The notes: generated from the sequence alone by a model not told the origin. A stretch of DNA of 64,000 nt from Natranaerobius trueperi (GCF_002216005.1 NZ_NIQC01000002.1:92832-156831), one strand, 5' to 3'. Numbered from the stretch's first letter, positions 37,125 through 47,193 are shown. Numbers and translations are program-made.

Positions 37125-37174
37125 CTCCCCTTGTTATATACAACCTTAATAATAAACTGTCTATAACAAGGGAG
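37125..37174 (+). terminator. Terminator after ThiF-like gene
   Basis: CTCCCCTTGTTATA and TATAACAAGGGAG arms with a 23-base loop, followed by six Ts. Confidence 0.7.
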
Positions 37175-37278
37175 TTTTTTCATATCTAAAAAAATAAAAT
37201 TCTCACACACAAGATATTGTAAGTATCTTCAAGGGTAAGACTTGCTGTATGACAACAGTTTATCAGATATTAACTTTA

Positions 37279-37668
37279 TTATTTATCTTTTGATACTAAT
37301 AAATTATTAATGAATGATTTAACCACATGAGTTTCGGGTATAGAAATAAGATCTGCTTCATTTACATAATTTCCTTCAAAAGTCATTACTTTTGAATTAT
37401 CCTTTTTATATCTTAAGTAACCAGAATCACAGAAATATTTTCTAGGATGATTCCAATGGATAAGCTCTCCTTCTTCATTTTGTATTACACTACCAAAGTC
37501 ATTTAAAGCTATTCCTTGTTTGTGAATTGCTTTAAGTTTATAACTATCCATCCTGTAATGTTCTTCAGTTGTAGAAACCTGTCTAGCTTGGTTTTGAGCA
37601 TAAATTGAGGATATCAAAGCCATAAGTAAAAAAGTTATTACAATAAATATAGTTAATCTCTTCCACAT
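37279..37668 (-). CDS. Exported or membrane-anchored hypothetical protein (129 aa)
   Basis: N-terminal hydrophobic segment (about residues 5-23) ending in IYAQNQA, a plausible signal peptidase site, then a soluble domain with HWNHPRKYFCDSGYLRYKK. ATG at 37668 is preferred: AGGAGG lies eight bases upstream, while the GTG at 37677 overlaps it. Not recognised. Confidence 0.6.
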   Translation of the reverse strand: MWKRLTIFIVITFLLMALISSIYAQNQARQVSTTEEHYRMDSYKLKAIHKQGIALNDFGSVIQNEEGELIHWNHPRKYFCDSGYLRYKKDNSKVMTFEGNYVNEADLISIPETHVVKSFINNLLVSKDK

Positions 37669-37791
37669 CCAAAACACCTCCTAATTTACTCTATAATGAT
37701 TATTATATGATTTGTATTGGATTTTAGAACTATTTTTAAAACAATTTATTTGTTATAATTTACTTGTAAACTTATTTTGAGGGTGGTTAAT

Positions 37792-39660
37792 ATGGCATTA
37801 CTAAAAATCAATGATTTAACTAAAGATTATGGTAGTACTCGTATATTTGAAAATATTAAAGCACAAATCAATTCAGGTGATAAAATCGGGTTAGTTGGCA
37901 AAAATGGTGCTGGAAAAACAACATTAATTAAGGTGTTAACTTCTGAGCTACTTCCAGATCAAGGTGAAGTAATAAGCCAAAAAGATATCACAATTGGTTA
38001 TCTGTCTCAAGCTCCAAACTTTGATATCAATAAAACTTTGTATCAAGAAATGAAACAAGTTTTTGATAATATTTTCAAAATCGAAAAAGAAATGCAAAGG
38101 TTAGAAGAGTTGATGGGTACAGCCTCTGAAAAAGAATTAGAGGGAATTATGAACAAGTACTCAAACTTAAGAGAAACTTTTGAAGCTTCTAATGGCTATG
38201 CTATCCACAGACACATCAGATCTGTTCTAAAAGGCTTAGGCTTCAATGATAGTGATTTTAATAGATATATTAGAAATTTTAGTGGTGGAGAGAAGACTCG
38301 TGCTTTTCTTGGACAAAAACTTTTAGAAAAACCTGATTTACTCATTTTAGATGAACCAACAAACTATTTAGATCTTAATGGTATTTCGTGGTTAGAAGAT
38401 TATCTAGAAAATACTGATATAACTTTTGTTATAATAACACATGATAGATACTTTTTAGATAAAACAGTTAACATTATTTGGGAGTTAGAAGATTATAATT
38501 TAACTGAATATAAAGGGAATTATTCAAAATATGTAGCTGACAAAAGTGCTTACAATGAAAAACTTATGAAAGAATACAAGCATCAGCAAAAGAAAATAGA
38601 AAAAACAAAGGAGTTTATTGAAAGAAATATTGCAGGTCAAAAGACTAAACAAGCTCAGAGCCGTCGAAAGCAGCTAGAAAGAATGGAACCATTCAAAAAG
38701 CCTAAAAATGAAAAGTCTCTATCATTAAAATTGGATTCAGATAGGCGTAGTGGCGAAGAAGTACTGTCTTTGTCAGACATCTCTAAAGAAATTGAAGGTA
38801 ACCATTTGTTTTCATCATTTTCACTAAAAGTGTTCCGTGGTGAGAAAATTGGAATCATGGGACCAAATGGTTCAGGTAAATCTACCTTGTTGAAAATTAT
38901 AGCAAATATTATTGCACCGTCAACAGGAACTGTTAGATATGGAAGCAATATAAAGATTGGATATTTAGATCAGGAACAAAAAAGCCTTTCTTATAATTAT
39001 ACTTTGATTGAAGAGATTAGAAAAGAACTTCCCTGGGCAAAGGAAGAAGAAATCCGTAAAATATTAGGTAAGTTCTTATTTCCCTCAGAACAAATGGATA
39101 AATTAGTTTCAACACTCAGTGGTGGAGAAATGGTACGATTAACTTTAGCAAAATTATTTATAAAAAAAGCTAATGTTCTATTACTAGATGAACCTACAAA
39201 TCATTTAGATATCTCAGGCAGGGAAGCTCTTGAAAGTGCTTTAAAAAACTTTGATGGCACTTTACTAGTAGTGTCACACGACAGATATCTATTAGATAAT
39301 ATTATTTCAAAGTTAATTAATGTTTCAAATGAAAAAGTAGAAATATTTACTGGTAACTACTCTGAATTTGTTGAGAAATTAGCAAAAGTTAAACAAGATG
39401 AAAAGGAAAGTAAACAGAAATATAGTCATAAAAAACAGATAAAAAAAGATGACAAAAATATTAACACTTATAAAAAAACAGAAGAAGTAATGGAAGAAAT
39501 TGATCAGTTAGAAAAAGAAAAAACTCAGTTAGAATCTTTACTCGGTGATCCAGAACTTTATAAAGATGAAATGAAGGCTAGAGAAACTAATATCAATTAT
39601 CAAAAATTAACCACTAGATTAGATGATTTGTATTTACAATTAGATGAACTAGAAATCTAA
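37792..39660 (+). CDS. ABC-F family ATPase (Uup/EttA-like)
   Basis: Cytoplasmic tandem ATPase that acts on the ribosome rather than in transport. Two ABC cassettes: Walker A GKNGAGKTT (near residue 37) with signature FSGGEKTRA, and GPNGSGKST (near 360) with LSGGEMVRL; between them a basic linker (KQLERMEPFKKPKNEK). C-terminal coiled coil of about 100 residues, as in Uup. No membrane segments. ATG at 37792 chosen over an upstream TTG. The exact subgroup is not determined. Confidence 0.92.
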   Translation: MALLKINDLTKDYGSTRIFENIKAQINSGDKIGLVGKNGAGKTTLIKVLTSELLPDQGEVISQKDITIGYLSQAPNFDINKTLYQEMKQVFDNIFKIEKEMQRLEELMGTASEKELEGIMNKYSNLRETFEASNGYAIHRHIRSVLKGLGFNDSDFNRYIRNFSGGEKTRAFLGQKLLEKPDLLILDEPTNYLDLNGISWLEDYLENTDITFVIITHDRYFLDKTVNIIWELEDYNLTEYKGNYSKYVADKSAYNEKLMKEYKHQQKKIEKTKEFIERNIAGQKTKQAQSRRKQLERMEPFKKPKNEKSLSLKLDSDRRSGEEVLSLSDISKEIEGNHLFSSFSLKVFRGEKIGIMGPNGSGKSTLLKIIANIIAPSTGTVRYGSNIKIGYLDQEQKSLSYNYTLIEEIRKELPWAKEEEIRKILGKFLFPSEQMDKLVSTLSGGEMVRLTLAKLFIKKANVLLLDEPTNHLDISGREALESALKNFDGTLLVVSHDRYLLDNIISKLINVSNEKVEIFTGNYSEFVEKLAKVKQDEKESKQKYSHKKQIKKDDKNINTYKKTEEVMEEIDQLEKEKTQLESLLGDPELYKDEMKARETNINYQKLTTRLDDLYLQLDELEI

Positions 39661-41858
39661 ACTTTTTTAGGAGTAGTATATAGTAATAATGGTGGAACTA
39701 CAAAAATCATAATAGTTGCTGCAGCAACAACCCCAGAATCATTTAGTAAAAAAACTAATAAACTACCGATAGCGTTTGCTTGAATAGCTCTGTATATAAA
39801 TGGTGAAGTACGCTTTAACTGATTTATTTTATCTGTTGGCTTAAAAACTAAAATTGTAAGCAAAACACCTAAAAAGGCTAATAACACTTTACTCCAAATC
39901 GAATATCTTATCAATGAAATATTCATACTCACTTTTCTAATTATAATATTATACAGTTCTTGAATCCCTTGATTATTAACTAACTCAATGGTCCTTCCTA
40001 AATGACTAATAACTTCTGTTCTAGTATTTAGAATTATTAATAATACAAAAGCCAATAAAGCTATACCTATTCCGCCAAATAAAATTAGTTTGATATCTAT
40101 TTTAATATTGAAATCATTCCTTAATAATAAAATAACAAACACAAAAACTCCTATTGTACTGATAAATCCACCGAAGTTTGCACCTAATTGAGGATGAGCA
40201 AATAAATAAACTATAAAAATAGTAACAGGCACATAACTCCAGAGTAATCTGGGGTTTTTCTCTGCAAAGCTTAACATAAAAAGTGTATAAGATCCTAGTA
40301 AAATTCCCATAAATTCGTTTCCTATCCCATAATATCTAGCTCCAGAGATAGGGTCATGACCTAATACAGACTTATATAATAATTGATTTCCCATAAGAGT
40401 ATCTAAAATTAACGAACCACTAACTAATAAAGCTAATAATATAACAGCATCTTTAGTATCAAAGTAATGTTGTATAAATATAGCTATAGCTATTGATCCT
40501 AAAATTAGTATGATAGATGTTTTTACTATTTCTAAATCGGGAAATCCCCCTAAAAATAAAAATAATAGAGGGCTTACCATCATTGATAGCAATAAAGTAT
40601 CAACTAGTGGAATAATTTTATTAAATAATAAACTGTTTATTAAACCACTAAGAATAACTATAATTTGAAATAAGATAAAACCTTGTATAATCAAAGGTCT
40701 ATTTTGGTGTATCTGCAAAAATACATTTTTAGTATCTGTCAGTTCTTTAGCTACATGTTCTTCATAATTAAAGTTTATAACATCACCTAAATAAGTTTCA
40801 GGTATATTGTTATTTTGATGTTTTAAAAGACTAGGTGCAAAATCTAAATTTGAAATTATCCCGGTCCTTTGAGTAGTATTAGATGTTAACAACCCTTGTT
40901 TTTCAGCTGGTGAAACTAAAAAAAAGTTTAACCTTTGTCCACTATGATAATCTGAAACTGTATTAACAGGGTTCAATACTACAACTTGATGAGTATCTGT
41001 ATAATCACCAATAAATTCAAGTATATTATTTATTTCATTGTAAGCTTCATCTTTGAGTGTTAATTTTCTATCTTCCTTTAGATTCGAAGAATATTGTTTG
41101 ATTCTCCATAAATCCCCTAACTCGTATATTTGAATATCTAAATTAGAATTTAAGTTACTATTCAATTGTTCCTTCAAGTTATCGTAATTAGTTTTTTTAC
41201 CATAGGGATGCTCTTTTGAATATGTTAATGTTTTTTCAGAAGAAATAATTGTATTATCTAAATACCCTTTTGTGTTCATAAATGTTAATACTCCAAAACG
41301 TTCTATTTCATTTGTATCACTATTTCCCCAGTAGAAGAGCTCTGTATCGCTTTCTTGTAAGTTATGACCTAATGAACCTAAATTAACAGTATGTCTTAGT
41401 TTATTATTAGAGCTTTCTAATATTGGTAAATTTGGAACCAAAGCTGATGTTTCAGGGATTTGATTTTTACCGAAATGTCTATGGTATAATGTTTGACCAG
41501 TAACACCTTCATTAGTTTCTTCTTTTTGTAACACTATGTTTGCGTCCTGTTCTGTAGTAGCTCTCACCCCGGATCCGAGAGAGATATAAGAAGCTGCCGG
41601 ATGATACCTACCAGATACACCCTGATTCATTAAACCTATTGCCCCTCTTGATATAAATTTTTGTAACTTTTCTAAATTTCCTTCATTAACGGCTTCTTGT
41701 AGAGAAAGGCCTGGTATCAATATTATAACTAAATCTTTGTCGTTTTCTAAAGCGAGTTGTGTCTCTTCTGTTTCTGCAAAAACTTGTAGAGAACTAGACA
41801 TTAAAACTATAATGAACCCTACTAGAAAGAAAGCTTTAACTATTACATTATAAAACAT
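39657..41858 (-). CDS. Membrane protein with extracytoplasmic alkaline-phosphatase-like domain
   Basis: 733 residues. N-terminal signal/anchor (about 10-30), an extracytoplasmic alkaline phosphatase/phosphodiesterase-like domain to about 370 with VIILIPGLSLQEA (GLS in place of the metal Asp region) and ISLGSGVRAT, then about ten transmembrane helices. Such two-part proteins occur beside cell-surface glycan genes in Bacillota. ATG at 41858 after GGTGGGAGGGAAGA. It overlaps the upstream glycosyltransferase by 11 bases, so they are coupled. Its 3' end overlaps the convergent ABC-F gene by four bases. Catalytic activity is uncertain. Confidence 0.75.
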   Translation of the reverse strand: MFYNVIVKAFFLVGFIIVLMSSSLQVFAETEETQLALENDKDLVIILIPGLSLQEAVNEGNLEKLQKFISRGAIGLMNQGVSGRYHPAASYISLGSGVRATTEQDANIVLQKEETNEGVTGQTLYHRHFGKNQIPETSALVPNLPILESSNNKLRHTVNLGSLGHNLQESDTELFYWGNSDTNEIERFGVLTFMNTKGYLDNTIISSEKTLTYSKEHPYGKKTNYDNLKEQLNSNLNSNLDIQIYELGDLWRIKQYSSNLKEDRKLTLKDEAYNEINNILEFIGDYTDTHQVVVLNPVNTVSDYHSGQRLNFFLVSPAEKQGLLTSNTTQRTGIISNLDFAPSLLKHQNNNIPETYLGDVINFNYEEHVAKELTDTKNVFLQIHQNRPLIIQGFILFQIIVILSGLINSLLFNKIIPLVDTLLLSMMVSPLLFLFLGGFPDLEIVKTSIILILGSIAIAIFIQHYFDTKDAVILLALLVSGSLILDTLMGNQLLYKSVLGHDPISGARYYGIGNEFMGILLGSYTLFMLSFAEKNPRLLWSYVPVTIFIVYLFAHPQLGANFGGFISTIGVFVFVILLLRNDFNIKIDIKLILFGGIGIALLAFVLLIILNTRTEVISHLGRTIELVNNQGIQELYNIIIRKVSMNISLIRYSIWSKVLLAFLGVLLTILVFKPTDKINQLKRTSPFIYRAIQANAIGSLLVFLLNDSGVVAAATIMIFVVPPLLLYTTPKKV

Positions 41859-42972
41859 TCTTCCCTCCCACCTCTTTATAAAAGTTAACAGTTTCTCTAA
41901 CCATCTTCTTATCACTAAATTTATCTAATGCCCGTTTATAAGCTTTAAATATTAATTTACGCCTTAATTTTTTACTTTTTAATAGTAAAACCAACTTATT
42001 TCCCATATCCTTTGGGTCATCTGTGCTAGCTATTAATCCGGTACTGCCATCTAAGACAACTTCTTTCAGGCCTCCAGCATTAGTAGCTATAACTGGACAT
42101 AAGGAAGCCATTGATTCAATCGCAGTAATTGACAATCCTTCGTACTTAGACGGTATACATAGGGCCTTAGAGCTTTTTAAAATCTCAGGCACATCATTTC
42201 TATATCCTAAAAAAGTCACATAGGGTGAAATTTTAATATCCCAAGCAAACTGTTCATACTTTTTTCTGTCAGGTCCATCTCCTACAATTATAAAATGTAG
42301 GTTATTCCAATCTACAAATGACTGATAATTATTTAGTAAATATTTTACTGTCATAAGAAAATTTTTAACACCTTTATCAGGAGCTAATCTAGCTACACAA
42401 GCTACGTAATTCTTATCATTTTCAATAATAGTTTGTGATTTATGGAGTGGATAATGATAATTATTAAACTCTATTCCATTATATAAGACCTTTGCTTTTG
42501 ATTCGTTTAACCCACAGTTGATCAATTCATGTTTTAAAGCATCAGAAACACAAAAAATCTTTCTTGCTCTATTTAAAACATTTCTAGTTAGATAATTAAA
42601 TCCTACTTGTGTAATTTTCGCGTTTCTTCCCCATGTTTGAAAATTATGTAATGTACTAACCCAAGGAATCTTTCTAAATCTAACGGCACTATCTGTTAAC
42701 AGTGTAGCTTTATAACCGTGAGCATGAATTAAATCTGGTTGGGTTTTGGTTATAATTTTCCTTAAATCAAATATATTTTTTAAGTCAGTACCAAAGGATA
42801 ACCCATCATTAATAGATAAATTATAATGGCACGAAAAATCTTCTTTTTTAAAGAACTTATATGGCCCACAAATTATAGGCTTTATTTCATATTCTGGTAA
42901 AGTATTAGTCAAAGTTTTGACATGTCGTTTGATACCACCACTAACTGGTCTAACTACATGTAAAATTTTCAT
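41848..42972 (-). CDS. Glycosyltransferase family 4
   Basis: GT-B fold enzyme of 374 residues that transfers a sugar from a nucleotide sugar, probably to a lipid-linked or cell-surface glycan. N-terminal HVVRPVSGGIKRHVKTL (acceptor domain with glycine loop) and C-terminal donor site VARLAPDKGVKNFL, then PSKYEGLSITAIESMA with the conserved E-x7-E pattern. ATG after GGAAAGGAGGATAATCC. Coupled to the membrane protein downstream. Acceptor and sugar unknown. Confidence 0.9.
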   Translation of the reverse strand: MKILHVVRPVSGGIKRHVKTLTNTLPEYEIKPIICGPYKFFKKEDFSCHYNLSINDGLSFGTDLKNIFDLRKIITKTQPDLIHAHGYKATLLTDSAVRFRKIPWVSTLHNFQTWGRNAKITQVGFNYLTRNVLNRARKIFCVSDALKHELINCGLNESKAKVLYNGIEFNNYHYPLHKSQTIIENDKNYVACVARLAPDKGVKNFLMTVKYLLNNYQSFVDWNNLHFIIVGDGPDRKKYEQFAWDIKISPYVTFLGYRNDVPEILKSSKALCIPSKYEGLSITAIESMASLCPVIATNAGGLKEVVLDGSTGLIASTDDPKDMGNKLVLLLKSKKLRRKLIFKAYKRALDKFSDKKMVRETVNFYKEVGGKNVL

Positions 42973-43016
42973 GGATTATCCTCCTTTCCTCTATTATTTT
43001 TTCCTAAAAAGCAAAA

Positions 43017-43041
43017 AAAATAACGCCTCTCGGACGTTATT
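43017..43041 (-). terminator. Terminator after radical SAM/PDZ gene
   Basis: AAATAACG / CGTTATTT hairpin with eight Ts after it on the minus strand. Confidence 0.75.
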
Positions 43042-43044
43042 TTC

Positions 43045-44370
43045 TTAGATAATATTTACTGTAATACCAAACTCATCTTGTAAATTTTGATAATGCTCAT
43101 TCCTTAAATCAAAACCTCTTTCATCAAAAGGTTTATTAGGTAATATAACTTGTATAGTTTGTCCATCTAACTGTTCTTTTAAACAAGATCTAAAGTCTGA
43201 CACTGTTAATAGTCCAGCCGACTTAATATTACCACCAAAATAATTGTTTTTAACTGCAATTACTTTACCGTCAAAGGATGGTAACATCTTATTTATCCCC
43301 ATTTTTATAGGCCCGTAACCGAACTCTGAAGTTAATACAATTGATTTTTTATCAAAGACAGTACTTAAAATTTTATTAATAGTACTCTTTTCAATATCAA
43401 ATGTAACAGCAATACCAGATGATTCTTTAGAAGATTTATCTAAGGTTACATTGAACTGTTCTTCTTTTCTTTTAATTGTTATAGTTGGACTGCTTTTCTG
43501 TTTTATTTTCATAAAACCTTCAGCTCTACTAAAAACTTCTTCTCCATCCACAAGCAAAATCTCATCTCCTGAAAACAAACCTGCTTTAAAAGCTGGAGAG
43601 TTAGGAACAATACCTTCTATGATCATTCGTAGATTATTTGTAATCGGTGGTTCCACTAAAATTGGAATATTTACTTTAGAATTAATAGCATTTAAGTGTT
43701 CTCTAAAATATTCAGATTCATCATCTGATATCTGTATTTCGTGTCTAGGTGAATGTTTAGTATATCCTGGTAAAAATACACGCAAAGATTTAGAGTTGAA
43801 TTTTTCTAGTTTTTCAACAATCAACTCTATATCTAATACGCTCATAGCTGAAGGTATTAAAACAACACTACCATGATAATTTATCTTATATTTAGATAAA
43901 AGTTGTAACAAATTTGTTGGATCAATACCAGTAGAATCACCCATAATTTCTTTACGCTTACATGATTCTATTGTATTAAGAGAAATATTCAATTCAATTG
44001 GTTCTAAGCTTTTTAAAAACTTAATTAGTGACTCATTCAGTAATGAACCATTTGTCGTTATTTGAATAACTGTATCGTTAAATTTTTTTCTTAAATCTAT
44101 TAATATTTCTTTAATATAAGGATGATATAAAGGTTCTCCTTCATTTATTCTAGTTACTGATTCACCAATGGTGATTTTTTTATTGGGATTAATAAAATCA
44201 AAGAGTTCCTTAACTTCTTCTGTTCCTATAGGAGGTAGATTTATAACATTGATATCGCGAGGATTTTGCTTATGACTACAAAAAATACAATTTAAATTAC
44301 ACATACTTCCCAAAGGAAGTATATTCAACTCTGATACTGAACGAAATACGTAATAGTCCTTAGCTTCCAT
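43045..44370 (-). CDS. Radical SAM protein with PDZ and DUF512-like C-terminus
   Basis: 441 residues. N-terminal radical SAM core with CNLNCIFC (Cys23-x3-Cys27-x2-Cys30) and GESVTRINEGEPLYHP, then a PDZ-type domain (about 248-300; IVPNSPAFKAGLFSGDEIL), then a C-terminal module with SEFGYGPIKMGI and FDLRNEHYQNLQDEFGITV resembling the DUF512 end of a radical SAM family in which PDZ comes first. Here the order is SAM-PDZ-DUF512. ATG after AGTAGGTGAAATC, 24 bases beyond the murC stop. Function unknown. Confidence 0.8.
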   Translation of the reverse strand: MEAKDYYVFRSVSELNILPLGSMCNLNCIFCSHKQNPRDINVINLPPIGTEEVKELFDFINPNKKITIGESVTRINEGEPLYHPYIKEILIDLRKKFNDTVIQITTNGSLLNESLIKFLKSLEPIELNISLNTIESCKRKEIMGDSTGIDPTNLLQLLSKYKINYHGSVVLIPSAMSVLDIELIVEKLEKFNSKSLRVFLPGYTKHSPRHEIQISDDESEYFREHLNAINSKVNIPILVEPPITNNLRMIIEGIVPNSPAFKAGLFSGDEILLVDGEEVFSRAEGFMKIKQKSSPTITIKRKEEQFNVTLDKSSKESSGIAVTFDIEKSTINKILSTVFDKKSIVLTSEFGYGPIKMGINKMLPSFDGKVIAVKNNYFGGNIKSAGLLTVSDFRSCLKEQLDGQTIQVILPNKPFDERGFDLRNEHYQNLQDEFGITVNII

Positions 44371-44394
44371 GATTTCACCTACTTCTGTAATAAC

Positions 44395-45768
44395 CTAATT
44401 ATTTTCCACTATGTTTTTAGCCACCTTCCATATATCACCAGCGCCCATTGTTAGAACATAGTCACCCTTTTCTACATTTTTATAAACATAATCTACTATC
44501 TCGTCCATATTATCAATCTCTAAAACTTTCTGAACAGATGAGTTTGTGAGTATCTTTTCTTTTAAAGTTGTAGTATTCACACCTGAAATTGGTTCTTCGC
44601 CAGCAGCAAAAACTTTATTTAAAATTACTATATCAGCATTATCAAATGATCTTGAAAAATCCTCTAAAAGAAATTGTGTTCGCGAATAACGATGAGGTTG
44701 AAATATAGCAATAACTCTATTATCTGTTTGCTCTTTTGCTGTTTTAAGCGTCGCCTCTATTTCTGTTGGATGGTGAGCATAATCATCCACTACTACAGCG
44801 TCCTTATAGCTTCCAATATGAGTAAACCTTCTTTTAGCACCAGTGAATCGTTTCAAAGCCTTTTGTATAACACTAGGCTCTATATTTAATTCCAATGCTA
44901 CTGAAATAGCAGCTAATGCATTTAATATATTATGTTCTCCTGGTACCGAAAGCTCAATATCAAACTGATTTCCATCTAATTTTTCAAAGACACTAAAGGC
45001 TGTATAACCTTTTTCTAACGTAACATTTAGACCCTGTATATCTGCTTTATCTGATAAACCGAAAGTTAAGTGTTTTTGGGGTATATCTTTAAGCAAATAA
45101 TCATAATATTGACAATCACAAGAAATCATTAAACATCCGTCTTTCTCAAGGTTATCAATAAATTGTCTATATGAATCTAATAGTTTTTCAAAACTGCCAT
45201 CATAATGTTCTAAATGATCAGCTTCAATATTTGTTATAACTGAAATGTTTGGATGATACCTTAAAAAAGAATTATCACTCTCACAGGCTTCAGCTACAAC
45301 GTATTCACCTTTCCCTGCTCTAGCATTACCATTAAGTTCTGAGACTTCTCCCCCTATAATACAAGTAGGATCTAGAGAAGCGTCTTCTAATATTACAGAT
45401 AACATTGATGTTGTAGTTGTTTTTCCGTGGGCACCTGCGATAGCTATCCCAAACTTACTATTTAAAATCTCTGCTAATAACTCCGACCTATGCCACCTAG
45501 GTGTCCCTTGATTAATTGCTTCTTCTAATTCAGGATTGTTATTTGGTATAGCTGTTGAATAAATTACTAAGTCTTTATCCAAAATATTATTTTTTTCATG
45601 GGAATAATATATTTCAGCCCCAAAATCCTCTAATGCTTCTGTACGGTTAGATGGTGTTAAATCAGAACCGGATATATAAAAGCCCTTAGCTAATAAAATT
45701 CGAGCTAATGCACTCATTCCATAACCACCGACACCTATAAAATGTATCTTTTGAAACCCTTTTAACAT
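44395..45768 (-). CDS. murC: UDP-N-acetylmuramate--L-alanine ligase
   Basis: Adds L-Ala to UDP-MurNAc, the first peptide step of peptidoglycan synthesis. 457 residues. N-terminal dinucleotide-like loop GVGGYGMSALARIL, ATP loop GAHGKTTTTSML near residue 112, the TNIEADHLEHY Mur motif, and DDYAHHPTEI near 340. ATG after AGAGGGGTATT. Isolated from other mur genes. Confidence 0.97.
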   Translation of the reverse strand: MLKGFQKIHFIGVGGYGMSALARILLAKGFYISGSDLTPSNRTEALEDFGAEIYYSHEKNNILDKDLVIYSTAIPNNNPELEEAINQGTPRWHRSELLAEILNSKFGIAIAGAHGKTTTTSMLSVILEDASLDPTCIIGGEVSELNGNARAGKGEYVVAEACESDNSFLRYHPNISVITNIEADHLEHYDGSFEKLLDSYRQFIDNLEKDGCLMISCDCQYYDYLLKDIPQKHLTFGLSDKADIQGLNVTLEKGYTAFSVFEKLDGNQFDIELSVPGEHNILNALAAISVALELNIEPSVIQKALKRFTGAKRRFTHIGSYKDAVVVDDYAHHPTEIEATLKTAKEQTDNRVIAIFQPHRYSRTQFLLEDFSRSFDNADIVILNKVFAAGEEPISGVNTTTLKEKILTNSSVQKVLEIDNMDEIVDYVYKNVEKGDYVLTMGAGDIWKVAKNIVENN

Positions 45769-46118
45769 AATACCCCTCTCTTCCTAGAGTTCTAGTGAAC
45801 ATTCTATATTTTATATTATGTGTTTTAGTAAATACGTGTTTTATTATATCATACATTTTTTGTGTTTTTTAGATTATTATTTAACAATGTCTACTAAATT
45901 ATGTTTAGTAATACAAATTTCTATCTATTCTTTTATGACAAGAATTAACAAAGTTGATGGAATTGTTGAAATTTTCATTTAGTCCACAGTTTCCACAGGT
46001 TTATCCACAGCTTTTTCCCCGATCCAACAAGTTTTATGTTAATTTTTCACATTATCCACAGGCACTCAACATAACATTGTGGATATTAATAATTAATTTC
46101 ATCCTTTTATAAATAAAA
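45769..46118. promoter_or_regulatory. Intergenic region with a cluster of DnaA-box-like sites
   Basis: Between murC and tsaD lie two perfect DnaA boxes TTATCCACA (46001-46009, 46052-46060), a reverse near-match (46079-46087, TGTGGATAT) and two partial ones (AGTCCACAG at 45981, TTTCCACAG at 45990), all within about 107 bases of AT-rich DNA. The murC promoter should be nearby. It could be a DnaA-titration site, a DnaA-controlled promoter or, less likely, an origin. Confidence 0.65.
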
Positions 46119-46144
46119 AATCCCCCTATCAGTTATAGAGGGAT
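46119..46144 (-). terminator. Terminator after tsaD
   Basis: ATCCCTCTATAAC / GTTATAGAGGGAT-like hairpin (arms ATCCCYCTAT) followed by TTTTTTA on the minus strand. Confidence 0.8.
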
Positions 46145-46148
46145 CATC

Positions 46149-47180
46149 TTAAGGAGTCAAATTTGGAACAGCATTCATATCTAATGTTCCGGTTAACCCT
46201 AACTTATAATTAAAATATCCTAATGAAGCCACCATTGCAGCATTATCTGTACAATAATTTAACTTTGGAAAACACAGTTTAATATCATGCTTCGAAGCTT
46301 CATTAGTAAACTGTGTCCTAATTGTTCTATTTGCAGACACCCCTCCTGCTAATAGAATCGTCTTAACATTAGTATCTAAAGCAGCTTTAATTGTTTTATC
46401 AACAAGAATTTCAGCAACAGTACTTTGTAAACTACTACATACATCTGGTACACTAAACTTCTCATCTTTCATTTTCTTTTTATTCAAGTAATTTAACACT
46501 GAACTTTTTAATCCACTAAAACTAAAATCATATTTACTATCTATTTTCGGTTTTGTAAAATCTATACTTGGTTCACCCTTGAAAGCTTCACTTTCTATTA
46601 AAGGTCCTCCAGGATAACCAAGGTCTAAAGCTCTAGCTATTTTGTCAAATGCTTCACCACACGCATCATCCCGAGTACTACCTATTAACTCACATGTCTC
46701 ATAGCTTTTCATGTAATATATACTTGTATGACCTCCAGAAATCACAAGAGCAATCAATGGAAAATCATGTTGATAGATTCCTTTATTTGTTGAGCTAGAT
46801 AAGAAGTTTGCAAAGATATGTGCTTTAATATGATTAACAGGGATCAAGGGTAATTCTTTTGCATAAGCAAATGACTTTGCAAAGGAAACTCCTACTAGAA
46901 GTGGACCGACTAACCCCGGACCTTTTGTTACAGCAATTCCAGAAAGATCATTAAAGGTTATACCCGCTTCTGTTACTGCCTTTTTAACTAATGGTGATAA
47001 TAGTTTTAAATGCTCTCTAGAAGCTATCTCTGGGACAACTCCTCCATAAAGAGAATGTACTTCTGTTTGTGAGCCAACAACATTACTATGTACTTTATAA
47101 CCATCTGAAACAACAGAAGCACTTGTATCATCACACGAAGTTTCTATCCCAAGGATGTAACACGGATTTCTCTCAACCAA
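46149..47180 (-). CDS. tsaD: tRNA N6-threonylcarbamoyladenosine transferase
   Basis: Catalytic subunit of the t6A37 tRNA modification complex. Nucleotide-binding GIETSCDDTSASVV at the N-terminus, metal-binding HIKAH near residue 128, and SGGHTSIYYM, DDACGEAFDKIARAL and LAGGVSANRTI. TTG at 47180 is chosen since AAAGGGTGA precedes it by about five bases; the longer TTG at 47204 has no ribosome site. Last gene of the tsaE-tsaB-rimI-tsaD operon. Confidence 0.96.
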   Translation of the reverse strand: MVERNPCYILGIETSCDDTSASVVSDGYKVHSNVVGSQTEVHSLYGGVVPEIASREHLKLLSPLVKKAVTEAGITFNDLSGIAVTKGPGLVGPLLVGVSFAKSFAYAKELPLIPVNHIKAHIFANFLSSSTNKGIYQHDFPLIALVISGGHTSIYYMKSYETCELIGSTRDDACGEAFDKIARALDLGYPGGPLIESEAFKGEPSIDFTKPKIDSKYDFSFSGLKSSVLNYLNKKKMKDEKFSVPDVCSSLQSTVAEILVDKTIKAALDTNVKTILLAGGVSANRTIRTQFTNEASKHDIKLCFPKLNYCTDNAAMVASLGYFNYKLGLTGTLDMNAVPNLTP

Positions 47181-47193
47181 TAGTTTCACCCTT

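Noticed and set aside
45975..46090. Chromosome origin
   Set aside because: No dnaA, dnaN, rpmH or gyr genes nearby; DnaA boxes alone are not enough.
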